Notes: generated from the sequence alone by a model not told the origin. DNA of 64,000 nucleotides from Sipunculus nudus (GCA_026874595.1 CM049320.1:25890214-25954213), one strand, 5' to 3'. Positions 47,966-60,699 are shown, counted from the stretch's first letter. Numbers and translations: made by a program.

Positions 47966-48029
47966 CCGAAGGTGAATTTTCACCAGGCTTGGGTAACACA
48001 AGGATATAACACGAGAGGAAGCGTGTCAT

Positions 48030-48085
48030 ACTGCCCTCTCACGTATTCCTAAACCGGAATGGAATTCTGCAGATGTACGTATACT
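48030..48085 (+). repeat. Short dispersed repeat end (shared with 63.47 kb)
   Basis: CCCTCTCACGTATTC, AAACCGGAATG and AATTCTGCAGATG occur in the same order as CCCTGTCACGTAGTC, AAACCGGAAAG and AATTCGGCAGATG at 63471-63517. A weaker match is at 49880-49925. It is probably the end of an unnamed interspersed element. Confidence 0.45.
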
Positions 48086-48409
48086 TAGTAATGGTAGCAT
48101 TAGAAAATTGAATAGGACGTCTCAAACACAATGATTTAAAAGAAATAAAATATCAGGTACATGTCATTCAACAAAAATACACTCTGATAGCGATATACCT
48201 TGCATTAATACCCTGAGGGACCAATATAAACAGTAGCCCAGCTGCTTACTTTAGTCAGTGAAAGTGTGTTTTGGAAAATCAGTGTTCTCATTTAGAATAT
48301 TTGATTGTCTAAATATTTCGTCCACCTCATGCTTGTTGAATGTGTCTCTTTCATAAAATGATGATAAGTATGCATTAGTATCGGTTTTATGGTCTTTGCG
48401 AAATTTCAG

Positions 48410-48560
48410 AAGGTGAACGACGACTACGAATAATGGACTCAAAACAAAATGAGTTGATCCTCTTTTTGGAGTGCGGAAATCGATGGCATATTCTGCCACG
48501 GCCCTGACTTCGAGGTTTATATCCGATTTGGATATACTAAGCAGTTCAATAAGAAACGAC
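48410..48560 (+). pseudogene. Degraded second copy, exon psi-E5 (frameshift)
   Basis: After AAATTTCAG it reads EGERRLRIMDSKQNELILF, then LECGN, aligning with DGTRRARIMELKENYVILF and WCANTT of E5. Further on, the homologous part continues in another frame as GIFCHGPDFEVYI (against GVICYDHDFEAYF), so one base has been gained or lost near 48,485. With the stop in psi-E3, this marks the 46.4-48.6 kb copy as a pseudogene. Confidence 0.65.
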
Positions 48561-50021
48561 TTCATAAAACAATAAAGAAACTCGTACCTGCCGAATGTGT
48601 GGACCTAGATGAGTATTTATTGTAATACAATGGAAGATCGTGAGTATGATGTTGTTATATTAGGGGATAACATCAAGAACAAATAGTGCTCGTCAGTGAA
48701 AAATCACATTTCAGGTCCCCATTTGTATTTCAGAAGCCCTATTCATAAAACAGTGAAGACTACCAAATCAGTCATTTCTAGAAACACAAGTAGCTTCTAA
48801 CCATAGACATACGCAGGTATTGATACGCCGGCATACTATTACATCTCCCCACACCAGGACTGTCATCGCTATTGACATTCGATTAGATATAAAATAGCCT
48901 AGTAGATTCAAAGCCTAGCCTGGAATTTAATTGAGTAGAACATTTTATGGCTTTGCAAAAATTCGAGATACATTTCCAAGAAGAAACTACATAAGCATTG
49001 AACTTATGCAAAATTTAAAATACGTAAGAGATAAATATATAACTATATAACAGGTTTAATTAGTTGTGGTATCGAAAATAAAATATGATGTATTCAGTTA
49101 CTCCTAGGACTTACAATGTTACAATATCATATTATGGATATGACGTCTAAATAATAAAACATGGAATATTTTTAAGTTACTGCACTACAGACATGAAAGA
49201 AATATCAATTTTGAAATGCTATATAAACAAATAGACAACGTACTTTTAGATTGTTATTTGAAACTGCCTGATTTAATGCTATACATGTTTTTATTATATT
49301 TTGAGATAAAACCCCGAACCCCAAGTTTTATTAAATATTTTTACGTAATGTACTTATCTGATATATTTATTTTGGTACACATGACCATGAACATTAAAAT
49401 CAATTTTATTCATGTACGTTAACTACTCTTTCCAGAACATTAACCATAATATAAATGCTCACAACATATATGTAATCTGTTCTTCAAACCATTTCCTTAT
49501 ACTTATATTGCTTTTGACATTATGTCTTAAATATGTTGTTGTCCCTTATTATTTTAATATTTCCTTACCACTGTTGTATTGGATACGAGTGTCAGTGCGA
49601 CCTTCTCAAGTTTTAGTGGCCTTCATTCAGGAACATCAGAGATGAATGTTCCGATAAACATTCCTTTTCCTTATATTCCACGTTTGATGATTAATAATCT
49701 AGTTGTTCTCAGTTGTACTGTTATCTATAAAAAAAACATAAGACTGATCGGTCTGCATGCTTAAAGAGGTGTTCGTACCCCTTGTTCGTGTTCTTCCCCT
49801 CTTTCGAGGATAACACACCCCTTATCCGCAGTGTAATAGTCATCGGAACTGATAAACACATTAATAAGTGACAGTATGTGTTACGGCCCTGAACTCAAAC
49901 GTGAATCTGCAGATGTAAATATCATAGGTACACATACTTTAGCATTCCAGAGTATGGTTTACCTCTACCATAAATTTTTAAAGAAATACTAATTGGAATT
50001 TGTAGATTTTTTTTGTTTCAG
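48561..50021 (+). other. Non-coding stretch before the microexon
   Basis: AT-rich with motif-free ORFs (for example 49216-49764). I found no second signal-peptide exon here, although an intact copy of its own would need one. Confidence 0.4.
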
Positions 50022-50042
50022 CTTGTGGACTGAACAGCCCAG
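50022..50042 (+). CDS. Exon 2: 21-nt microexon
   Basis: It lies between a strong acceptor (TTTTTTTTGTTTCAG) and a strong donor (CCCAG|GTAAGT). Joined to exon 1 in phase 1 it reads A-CGLNSP-G, placing a cysteine just after the signal peptide. It ends in phase 1. The next recognised exon starts in phase 0, so either an extra exon lies between them or one of these assignments is wrong. Confidence 0.5.
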
Positions 50043-51502
50043 GTAAGTGAAAGGCCAAAGGCCAGCCAGGAAAATTAGACACATTTTATATTACTAAAAT
50101 CAATAATTAGTAAGTATGCACTGTTGATTTGCAAAATTCTTCAATGAATTTTCTATTTGACAAATTACCTTACGAAAAATAAAACCAATCGAAAGGAGGG
50201 ACATCAGTAAACGTAATAGTTCCTTCCTCAGACAGCCTAGCAATATGTATAATTATATGTTTTACATTGAAGAATATCGCATGCACTTAACAAGGATGTA
50301 GGGAATGTTAACCTTGTGTTTGCTGATATATTGTATAGAAATTACAATCATATTTTATATAGATTCTAGTTAAGCCATCCATAACTTTATCGACTTCATT
50401 CAGACCAATCTATGATTGCCCTAATTCTTTGAGAGGCATCGATATGCATATGGATTCTAATGGATCAATCTATTTATGATTATATATCAATCAATTGCTC
50501 CAAACATTAAAAAAAAAAGAAATTTCGTTTGATGTTCATTTTTACATAAGGATAATTATGTCAACGTTTTAACTTTCATAGAAAGAAAAACCACAAAAGT
50601 GACAGATTTCTGTCTAACAAAAATAGTATGTCTATTCTTTTTGTTATTCTGAATGTGGTATGGCAGAAATCGTAAGTTGTTTTTTGATGAAGCAAATCCT
50701 ATAAGTTCAGTTACAGTTCTTGTAATTTAAATTCCCAATACTTTCAAGTGGTAAATAAAGTTATCATTGTAAGTACACAGCGCTTGTCTGCCATACGTGT
50801 TAAGGTTTGTACACAGGATAAATAGGGAGAACAGAAGATGAAGAACGATACATATTGTGAGATCTGTTTACCATGATGGTAATCACGACAATTATTTTAT
50901 TCACGTAGATGGCGTCTGCGACATCACTAGAGTACCTCTGGATCCTGAATTTAGAGAAAATATGGTTAAATTTAACACACCTCTATATACTCTGGTAGGC
51001 TTAATATTCAAGGGGTTGAAATATCGTGATTATCACTCTTGTTATCGTTTCAAGGGGATTCTATATTCGCGATTCGCCATTCAGTAACCTACACAGAATA
51101 AATACTTTTTTGATTAATCATATATTTAATTTTGCGATGCTGTTTTCCTTTTGCTAATATCCCTAAATTGGAGAATATCAGCACTATGTACAATATTGGG
51201 TAGGTATATATAAGAGATCACTCGATTTATTACAGGATTATTCTAGGATTGCTCAGAGGTTTTTTGTATGGATGAGTAAATGTATGAGGCGAACACTAAA
51301 TCAATGATATCACATGCACATACTCTGTGACTAAAACTCACGATATTGCTAGAAAGAACATTATTTATATGTATACATGCTGTATTAAAATTTACATAAA
51401 AATACAATGGACTGGTCCATGGTTTTTATCATTCTGTGCTTACAATTGTCAATGGTCCATTCAATAAACCTTTCATTTTAATTCATTTTGTCTCATTCCG
51501 AG

Positions 51503-51615
51503 TTGATTGGCACGTGGGTCACGTACCGTGCCTGGAATCAAATATACCCATATGACATGTCGATTGATATTGATCGAGGGAACGATGATTATTTTTTTTA
51601 CGTCCAAAATGAAAG
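51503..51615 (+). CDS. E3: exon with G-x-W motif of a small secreted protein
   Basis: It is 113 nt. Acceptor TCATTCCGAG, donor GAAAG|GTGTAG. It reads LIGTWVTYRAWNQIYPYD, then MSIDIDRGNDDYFFYVQNE and ends in phase 2. Two paralogous exons (39133 and 46447) keep the same frame, which supports coding. The GTW near the start, followed by aromatic residues, recalls the first strand of lipocalins, but the exon series seen is short for that family, so this is only a suggestion. It joins in phase to E4. Confidence 0.65.
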
Positions 51616-52531
51616 GTGTAGAGTTTTTTCTCATAATTCACGTCTGATATGTTACCTTCTTGGTCCGGTATTATGATATGCAAGGAATATAAAAAATCAG
51701 CAAATATGGGAAAAATGACCTTGATGTATTAATTAGTTTACTTTTTAAATACTTTTTGCATGTTTGAGATGTCACGTGTGTTAATGTCGGATTGGAAATT
51801 TACATATTGTCACAAAGTATTTGTTGATTTATTTATTTAATTACCAGCAGATTCATAAAGGTTTGTCGCATGTTTGTAGAATATGTTATTCACATGACTA
51901 CTACTACATCTAAAGCTGCTTTATTAATGCATTTCAGGCAATTTTGCCAACGCGTAGTTCAAATGATACACAACTTAAACATTACTATATGATTGTTTAG
52001 AAAGTATAGCATACAAATCTGTGATATGCACCTTTGTGTTAGAAAAATTAAGTGTTAAATATATATGAATAAGATATTAATAATATTATAAGGAAGCATA
52101 TCCTCCAGGAACTACAAGACGTATTTTATACTAGCTGTTTATCCCCTAAACATATTGCAGATACTGTCAATACATAAATAACAGCTTACTGCGGCTAAAT
52201 TATATTATCAAATTGATGAGAGCCAAATACTTTGTATAAACTATATTTGTTCAAGTAGCTTTATCGGTTTGAAACGGAAATACTTTACCTGTTTTCTATG
52301 TAGCACGCTCTTACTGAGCTTCATTTTGAAGTAAATTCAGAGGTAGTATATACGATTGTTTACCCATTTGGCATAGAGAGCCAGGTCATTTATTTTTTAC
52401 ATTCCTATTACTAATTTATCATTATGGTACCTTGTACCGCACTTTATATGCAAGGCAAATTCTGATACTTTACTTCATGTTAAACATACATATTTCCCCA
52501 TATTATGATTTTTTTCTACATTGATACACAG

Positions 52532-52617
52532 ATTAAACGTTCGCTCACCTTGCGCACGCGACTGGTCAGAGAGCGTCTACCCCAATGATGAGCCCGGAGA
52601 TTACATGATTGGCACAG
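52532..52617 (+). CDS. E4: middle exon of the same gene
   Basis: It is 86 nt. Acceptor TTGATACACAG, donor GGCACAG|GTATGA. Its first base completes AGA from E3. It then reads LNVRSPCARDWSESVYPNDE, then PGDYMIGT and ends in phase 1. The paralogous exon at 47048 has the same length and keeps PC, W, the Y-P-N-D core and GDYM. Confidence 0.7.
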
Positions 52618-55471
52618 GTATGACGACATGGTAAAATTTATTTTTTGTTGAAGCTGTTTCACAATCCTTCAGCCTCATTGTTACAATAATAAATATTATG
52701 TGATTTAAAGAGGAGGTATTCAGTTCCGAAATAATAAGGGTTGCATATTAAGTTAATCTAACTGATCTACTAATAAGTCTTTTGGTTACAACTTTTCATT
52801 GTTAGCTATGACGTTGTACATTATTTCATTGAACCTTGTATACCAAAATTGGCTACTCCGTTTCTCAGAAAATGTTCAAAGTTTTGTCTAAAGATACTTG
52901 TCCATGAAATACTCATACTCAATTTTTTCATAATGGTATAAGCATGTAACCTTCCAGGTTTTCTGTGAGTAGTTGCTTTAATCGAATAATTCCCACTTAA
53001 AAAACAGTGGGTCAACTATAAACTACTATAATGAGAAAATGATATTTTACAGCTAGTGTAACCGTCATTATATTATTGCTTTAAACATGTTGATCACATT
53101 AAGCAAACAATTGAATTAGCTTATTCCTTAATAAAGAGGCAATTGCAATACAAAGTTGTTTGAAAAGATATTTCGTTCCAATCAGGAGTATTAAAGTTAA
53201 GGTGAGAACTTAATATACTGGTTAATTTCAAGCGAACATTTATCCCTTGTCAGTCGTTTCAGCCTACTTATTGGTTTGAGTTCACAACACAAAGCTTAAC
53301 TGATCTTAGAAATAAACAGAAAAGTCATTAGAGACAAAATTGCAGGAGATAAGCCACCATAGGCAAGTTTCACGGTCATATAATATGAATGCTTCCATGG
53401 CACAACCATCATAAGAATAAAGTTACGACCTACTGAAATTTATTAGGATGGCAGAGGGCATTTTTTCTGCCCAGCCAATCTGAAAAGAAAATACTTATCA
53501 CTTAAAGCTTCCTCTTATCTTTTAGAGCGGTTGTTCAATAGCTCCGGGAGGAATCTCAGGTATCAGAGTGTCCGGATGAGTGACACACATATTACACTAA
53601 GATCTTTCGTCAATGTATAATTCTGGAACACATCATTGTAAATAGATATGAATGTTTAGTGATAAATAGTTTTGGTGTGTTCTCGCATTACTCCTCGACA
53701 ATGTGTAACAACCACACGTACTCGTCAAGGTATTCCCGACTACAATTTGTCTACTAGGTACTCGCTCTCGAATAATTTTGTAAAAAGGGCTTAATTTCTC
53801 GTACTCTGTAGTTTTAAAGTACTCGATATAAGTACTCGGGTATGCTCAAATTAGTTCGAGACCGAACTCTCGAATACATCATATTTTCCTATTAAAACCC
53901 CTAATTTTTATATATACAACTATTCTCTATTGAAACAAGTACAATGTCTATGATACATGCACATGCCTAAGCAAAAAATACAAACAGCCAAAAAAAAAAA
54001 GAACACTAAACAGCACGTTTTCTGGGAGCATGTTATCGTTGGTGAACAGAAATTGGAAGGACTATTTCATTTTTCAGCGGATAGAACTATTTCGCTGATC
54101 TCTTTCACACGCGAAAAATAACTTCGAGGTGATATCAAAATGCACTAACAACGTGGTAAGACTTTTGAATGAATCCATATATTATTCAGCACTTTCAACT
54201 TTTGAGCTTTGTAATTTTTATAAAGTAATAAAATAAAAATTAAGCAAACCCTGGTATAAATTAGGCATTATTTTTACTTCACGTCGTGTAATAAAATCAA
54301 AATGTTAATTATTTTCAAAATGACATCATGAAACAAACAACCAGTAATGCACATTTGGTTTGATCTTTATCATCCCTTGTTAATGAAGGAAGATCTGTCA
54401 ATCTTATATGAGGCCATTATTGTTATAAAACTTATAGTAAAATATTATGGTAATTTATAATAACAGGTGGTCAGCAGAACCGTTATTATTAAGCCCTCAT
54501 GGCAGTATCAATGTATGAGCTGAACAGCAGAGAAAGTTAAATATTAAATCAAATTGTTTAATACACTGATCAATACGCTTTCCGGTGATATTGTCTGCAC
54601 TACGCCGGTATAATACACCGCTTACAAGTAGTTGCCTCTTTCTCTTATATCTGAACATTTATCATAGGACCAGGTCAGTTGTTCCATGACGATGATTTAA
54701 GTCTCGGGCCGGAAATTATAAAAATTATTGTATATAAACTTTGTCTTATATGAAAAATAAACAGAAAATGAATGAAAATATGATTACATAAAATTATAAA
54801 TAACATGGACCGACATTGTCCTTGTCCCGGCATAAATTTTGAAATGTCTTGAAGCTAAGAACATAATTCCTGTGACACTTTTAAGAAACGAAGAAAACAT
54901 GCCGAGCTGATACGAGAACTATCAATGAAGCAGTTATAGAGAACACCTGTATTAAGAGAACTTCCACGACATACTTAGTAATTCTGGCATTGTTAATACA
55001 ACAAGTGTTTAAAAAAAGCACTAGTGTATAATCTAATAATCATGTAGTATATAATATTTATTTACAAATACTGTTTTTTAAAGAAAAAAAAATGAACAGC
55101 TATGTCACCCCTATATTACACTTGCTAATAAGTTCATGTATGGCCTATGTTTAAATAACTCATCATTTTGCTCAAGCCATAGACATTAGTACAGCAGTAA
55201 GAGTGATGAAGTTTTTCAGTGCAAAATTTCAATTCAAAATAACGATACCCAGCTGGATTATGTTAATTTGACATAATTGCCATGATTATCTCTCATATTT
55301 AATATACCAAATCATTGCCACCAGATATAGAGATATCAGAATTAAAAAAATACAATCACCAAAAAAATACTATTAGTTGCTCCTAATGAAATAATTTAAT
55401 GAAGAAGTATTTATATTAAGAAATAGGTATTATTTTTTATTTACGGACTTTTTCTCCTGAGTATTTTGCAG
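52618..55471 (+). other. Intron between E4 and E5
   Basis: About 2.85 kb with no exon, RNA gene or nameable repeat recognised; AT-rich. Confidence 0.5.
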
Positions 55472-55614
55472 ATGGGACCCGGAGAGCCAGAATCATGGAA
55501 CTCAAAGAAAACTACGTCATTCTCTTCTGGTGTGCCAATACTACAGGTGTTATCTGCTACGACCATGACTTTGAGGCTTACTTCCATAAAGGATGTTCTG
55601 TCAACAAGAAGTAG
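55472..55614 (+). CDS. E5: last coding exon of the secreted-protein gene
   Basis: Acceptor TATTTTGCAG. The first two bases complete GAT from E4. It reads GTRRARIMELKENYVILFWC, then ANTTGVICYDHDFEAYFHKG, then CSVNKK and TAG. It has three cysteines. The segment NYVILFWC followed by a further cysteine resembles the last strands of lipocalins. The paralogue at 48410 matches up to the region just before the end. No AATAAA was seen close behind, so the mRNA end is uncertain. Confidence 0.7.
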
Positions 55615-55825
55615 CTGGAACGGAGGGTAGAGAGACTTGTTCCGTATTCCTGTCTATCTCCAGACGACTATTACCAGCCCCATAACAAGAAACGTGAGCA
55701 TGACTCTTTATCAGAATGTAGTCATATAAAGACCTGATGACATCCCGAGAATTAGTGTTATCTAAAGTACCTCCACCTATTGTTGTCACATGCATTGCTC
55801 TCTCTTTCTCTCTTTTTCTGTCTTT

Positions 55826-55891
<66 letters not shown>

Positions 55892-56682
55892 TTTATTTCA
55901 GACTACAACTTCTCGATACTAACTTACCATACTGAACTCTAAATCAGTTATAATTACATTTGATTCCAGAAATGCTGAACATAAAAAAAAAGTCATCGTC
56001 ATGAGCCAACGTAACCAATAAAATATGACTGCCCAATTTATGTTTCCCCCTCGGTTCCTAACTATTAAAAATATGATCCCCTATTAACTGCTTATCAAGA
56101 ATAAAAAATGACGAAATGTAGATTGAATTTAAACATAAGTTAACATTATTTATACTTAACGTTAATTTAATTTAAAAGGCTGCAGGCTGAAGTTTATCTT
56201 CTTGATCCATAAGTTATGTTATTTGAATATTTGTGACTGGAACACTTGCATGATAAATGTGTTTTGGCCATCTACTAATATACGTGTTATAGATATTTTA
56301 TAGAATATACATTGATGCAAATATGTTTTTTTAGATGACATAAGAAATATTTACAATTTAATCGCGCTAATTAGATTGATGTTAAGTTATAAAAACACTA
56401 GACAAGATTCTCTACAACAGTATTGGATCTTTTGGAAAAACAAATTTCTTTGAATCTTTTGATTTAACAATATATTTGAGACAAGTAGTTTATTCCCATC
56501 TTACAAAGCTTCAATTATAATTGTAATATGTGTTGCATGATTTGACTCAGACAGTAATATGCGAATATCAAGGACTGTATATGAGTAAATAGACATTGTG
56601 TTTCATTGATAATTTATTTAATTATACTTTATACATGATAGTTAATAGATTTAAGTACCCTTACATTCGTATATTATTTCAG
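55615..56682 (+). other. Stretch between E5 and the next exon
   Basis: It contains the (CT)n(TA)n tract at 55827-55886. It has no other recognisable feature. Confidence 0.5.
55827..55886. repeat. C-run, (CT)n and (TA)n compound microsatellite
   Basis: A C-run, about 13 CT repeats and about 13 TA repeats in direct succession. Confidence 0.95.
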
Positions 56683-56766
56683 CATACTGTGGGTCTAGGA
56701 ACGTGCAAAGGAAAGGACACGGAGAGTAGTAGTGGCAGTGATGGTGACAGTAAAGAAGAAAAATGA
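56683..56766 (+). CDS. Terminal exon with acidic Ser-rich tail
   Basis: It follows ATTATTTCAG. It reads HTVGLGTCKGKDTESSSGSD, then GDSKEEK and TGA in the only open frame. An AATAAA lies 166 bases past the stop. It may be an alternative 3' end of the gene at 44.1-55.6 kb or the last exon of another plus-strand transcript. Its phase-0 start does not fit a clear donor in E5, so the link is unproven. Confidence 0.5.
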   Translation, partial: HTVGLGTCKGKDTESSSGSDGDSKEEK

Positions 56767-56931
56767 AAACATTCGGGAGGAAAGAGATTCATTTCTCTCT
56801 CGTCTTAATCATTGTATGATTAACCAATGAAAAATAATGGTTAAAATGATATGATTGCATGATTTACCAATAACAATAATGGCAAAAAATGACATTTAAT
56901 TGAATATCTTCCATGCTGAACTTAAGCATTT

Positions 56932-56937
56932 AATAAA
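56932..56937 (+). terminator. Polyadenylation signal AATAAA
   Basis: A canonical AATAAA lies 166 bases after the TGA of the exon at 56683-56766, with AT-rich flanks. Confidence 0.5.
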
Positions 56938-57039
56938 ATACATATTGGTTGAACAACTTTCATTTTTGTTGGTTTGGGTGACCATTTGTGGTTTAGTGTT
57001 GTCTTAATGATCTTAACCTATGTTTCCTTGTGAATGAAT

Positions 57040-58510
57040 GCATGGATATCTTTATTATTGAAATTTAGGCCTGAGGCCCATAGATCCAACATGTGACATA
57101 CAAAACAAATAATACATAGTCACGTGATAAATATACTTAAACAATAATAAATAAATAAGCAATAACATTTATACATAGAAAAAATACACAACCTTTGATT
57201 ACAGAATATGGACAAAATTCACTTAGCAAGAAGAGGCATGTATACCGTTTTCAAATATACACAGCTATTACTTACAAAATATTTACGAAGACGCTTGATC
57301 AAGCGTATAAATATAAACTGTAATTGGTAACTAGCAATGTATAAATGCAGCTATAATATAAGTAGGCAATGCGAAGAAAAAATAAATGCTTTCTCTGACA
57401 TACATTTTACAACAATTACAACAATAAACTTCCCCAACAATTTTTTACAAAATTCATTTGAATATACAAATATGAATTAACACTATTTTACAGATAATAA
57501 TTTTTACACAAATATGTTTAATATGTCATGGTGAATAATTTTCATACATATAGCCTTGAAATTTTATAGCATTTCAACATTTATTTTAACATTATCATAT
57601 TAAATGTACAATTAATTTGTGTTTTACAAATAATGATTAAGTCAATGGTAATTGCATAAAATATATGCTTCTTCAAAAGATAAAACAAAAAGATACAATT
57701 TACATCACTACTGGTGCATGGCATCACCTAGAAATGACCGTCTATTAAGAAATGCCACACATACAAATGCTGCAAGCTTTTTAAATATGAGAGAATTTGT
57801 AGTAGACATTGAGATAAAAGGCACATCATTACCTTCAGACAGATATGATCTCCTTAATGAAACAAAGAAAGAACATTTTAATGATAAATGGTACTCATCT
57901 TCACTAAAGGATTTTCCATGTTTGAGACAAAATTTATTACATCTTTCTGCCCATTTTCTTGTGTCGACCAACTTCTATTTCTAAATTATGAAATAGCTCT
58001 ATTTATCTTGCTGAACGTATTCTATATCTTCTACGTGTTCTGTAATCTTATTTGAAACTACTGATAAATGTAATTCGGTATTTATCAATTTTTAAATATA
58101 GCATATGTTTTCAATCTTCCATTTCTTTCTATGTTAGATGTCCATTCTTGTCTTTTGTTATCATGTATCCTTTCTTTGTGCAGCAGCATTTGGTGAAAAA
58201 GAGTTAATCCAAGGTACGATTTACAAAATTTGTTGTACATAGACTTTAATATATTTAACATTTCCCTTTTATCCCACACTTTATCCCAAATACATTAAAT
58301 ATTATCGTGTAGTGTAAACTATGAAAAATTTGGAAAAGGTCAATGCAGATTGAAAAAAAAATATTCCTTTTTTCTTGGTCAGGTATGTTTCAATTAAACA
58401 CATTAGACTGAACATATAATCTGTTGTACTATATTTTCCTCTGTTACCTGCCTGTTCTTTAAGAAATAGACTGTTGGCTTTAGCGATTAAATAATCTTTC
58501 ATTTAGAATA
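57040..58510 (-). mobile_element. Decayed non-LTR retrotransposon (LINE), 5'-truncated and internally deleted
   Basis: On the minus strand, 58502-58302 reads EQAGNRGKYSTTDYMFSL, then MCLIETYLTKKKG and TFSKFFIVY, matching the early reverse transcriptase blocks (EQ-G-R...TTD...LI..YL.KKK...F.DF.KAFD). The Asp of the DF-KAFD block is lost. Then 58279-58085 ends QEWTSNIERNGRLKTYAIFK, like the region after RT. Finally 57971-57700 reads WAERCNKFCLKHGKSFSEDE, YHLSLKCSFFVSLRRSYL, like the C-terminal Cys/His motif, and FKKLAAFVCVAF near the end. The palm with the YADD motif is missing. The 3' end with an AATAATAAAG tail is near 57,040. Frames are broken, so it is dead. Confidence 0.8.
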
Positions 58511-60636
58511 TTTTTTTTTGTAAATATCATTCTAATAATATTTACGTGTGAAATGCCTCTGTAATTATTTGAATAATAAATGAAACCTTTTTATATAATG
58601 GAAATATTATGTCTTTCACTTCTGAAACCTCACTCAGCTGTGATGGCATTTATATTTCTTCCTCTACATATAATGCATTTTGCGCAGTTATTTTATACAT
58701 ATGCATATACTTTGTTTAAATTATGGGTTTGTCATATATTAATTGAGCCCTCAGCCCACTGTTTCCTGCATGATCGTCGATTAGTTTCTCTTTCGGCCCT
58801 CGTCTAGCTATCTGTACTCTGTCAGAAAGACAGAAGGGGTGGTGCTTTTATAGTCCATTTCACCACCTGCTTTCCACCTGCTTTCTGTAGATGATTTACT
58901 TAAAAGTTTATATTTTTCAATATTTTCCAAGTAAACAACATATTGAAGTGATAACCTAATATGGCAGTTAAGAATTTTACAATAAATCCCCCGTTTATGT
59001 TTCACAACATTTTAGTCTCTTTATCATGATCTGGCAGGTATGGTGTGTCCCTTAATAAGTAGCCATCTTTGTTTTAGCTGGTTATATTTTTTAGAGTGTT
59101 TACATGAGATCATCCAATCAGTAGCTGTCAGTTGAGGCTGTGTTTGCATGTGACCAATGCCCTTGACCGCCATAAGTGGGTCTGATATGTTGTAAAATGT
59201 AGACTGATTTCTCATATTTACAGAAAATTTTCTTACTCAAATATGGCATAAGATAGGAATTTAGTTACCAAGTTGAAAATTAGGTTCTGTAATCCTCTCC
59301 TCTACACTATAATTGTTTCCCTTGAAATGTACCTAATAAAAATTTGCATAGCAAAAACAGGTTGACATGAGAAGATGAAACGGACTATAGCTCTGTCTGT
59401 ACTAATCCTGGTGTTTTCTCTTTTTCATTGTACCTATCATACTACCAAACAGAATACCTTACCATGGCTTGCCAGGAGCGTGCCACGGTCGTCTATGGGC
59501 CAATTCAATATAAAATGTCCTTCCCCCATCTATGACATTCCTTCCCTCGTTCTAAATTTTCATATCTTCTCTTATCTCAACCTCGCATGCTGACTCTTGA
59601 TCATTTTTTCTGGAATACCATATTACACTAGATTGTCTCTTTTGACTGCTTTTCTAAATTGTCAGACTAAAGGTTAAGGCCATATCTGTGGAACCGATCA
59701 CCGGCACACTGAACTTTTCTTTGCATTCGGTTGTTGGAAATAACCTATTCTGCCGCTTTACAAATCATTACTCACTCCCATTTGTCAAATTTAGATTGTA
59801 GTCGTACCAAAATGCCCAGGAACCTCAGAACATAAAGAACATAAACAAGCCTCAGACTGCAGCAGGCTCAGAGTGGGAGAGCTTACTAGCGACCAAACAA
59901 TCCGGGGCTAAGCCATGGTTTCTTGCGGATAAACTTTACCTCATTAGACCGAAAAGAAATAAAGGGGAAAAAAAATAAGGCTGCTGCATGGTTTATGCCT
60001 GTTGATTACTCAAAGCTCTCATGGACCCCAAAATGTTTTCGGGCAATTCAATTCTGATCTCATGTTAGAATAAACATATTGAGATTTTTTTCTCATAATG
60101 ATATCAACTACAATTACAAGAAGAGTAGTAATATTAATCGGTACTAATACAGCTTTGTTTCCTTTACACAAGAACCATTCCTTAAGATAATGCTGGTCAG
60201 GGAAATGCACTGTTAATCAACCCACCTGACACACATGTATTCCGACAACTATTGTGCAATAACAATATGCGCTTTTGCTCCCCAATCAAAGTTCCGTTCC
60301 TTTTCAGACCGTAGCATTGTACTCGGAATCTAACGATTGCATACACCTTGTACTTTGTCGTGCAGTAATAATAAGCAAACGTACCGAATAACCTATAACC
60401 AATTATGTAATCAATGATTGACCATAAAACATAATAACTTCTCCAAAATGTACTGGTATGAAGCAGTCATTTCCATCAGACAGTCTTATCTGATGAGTGC
60501 AACAACATGATGCACGAAACTACGTAGTCGTAAAAATGTCTGACGAAACTTGATTCCTCTATATTTGAATAATTATAAAGCTCTGGTGTAATACCATAAA
60601 GCACTATAGTACTTGTTTATTGCAGAAAACCTTTAG

Positions 60637-60637
<1 letters not shown>
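58511..60637. other. Non-coding stretch
   Basis: No exon or element supported. ORFs of 60-75 codons occur on both strands without motifs. Part of this may be further LINE sequence too decayed to recognise. Confidence 0.4.

Positions 60638-60698
<61 letters not shown>
60638..60698. repeat. (AT)n microsatellite
   Basis: About 60 bases of alternating TA. The ORFs that cross it on both strands are artefacts of the repeat. Confidence 0.95.

Positions 60699-60699
<1 letters not shown>

Noticed and set aside
50857-51087. Open frame SVYHDGNHDNYFIHVDGVCD and onward between the microexon and E3
   Set aside because: It looks protein-like and slightly resembles E3, but there is no pyrimidine tract or acceptor at its start and its phase does not fit exon 2. 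It may be a decayed E3 copy.
57652-57984. 110-codon plus-strand ORF
   Set aside because: It is antisense to the LINE C-terminal region, which has clear reverse-transcriptase-element motifs on the minus strand.
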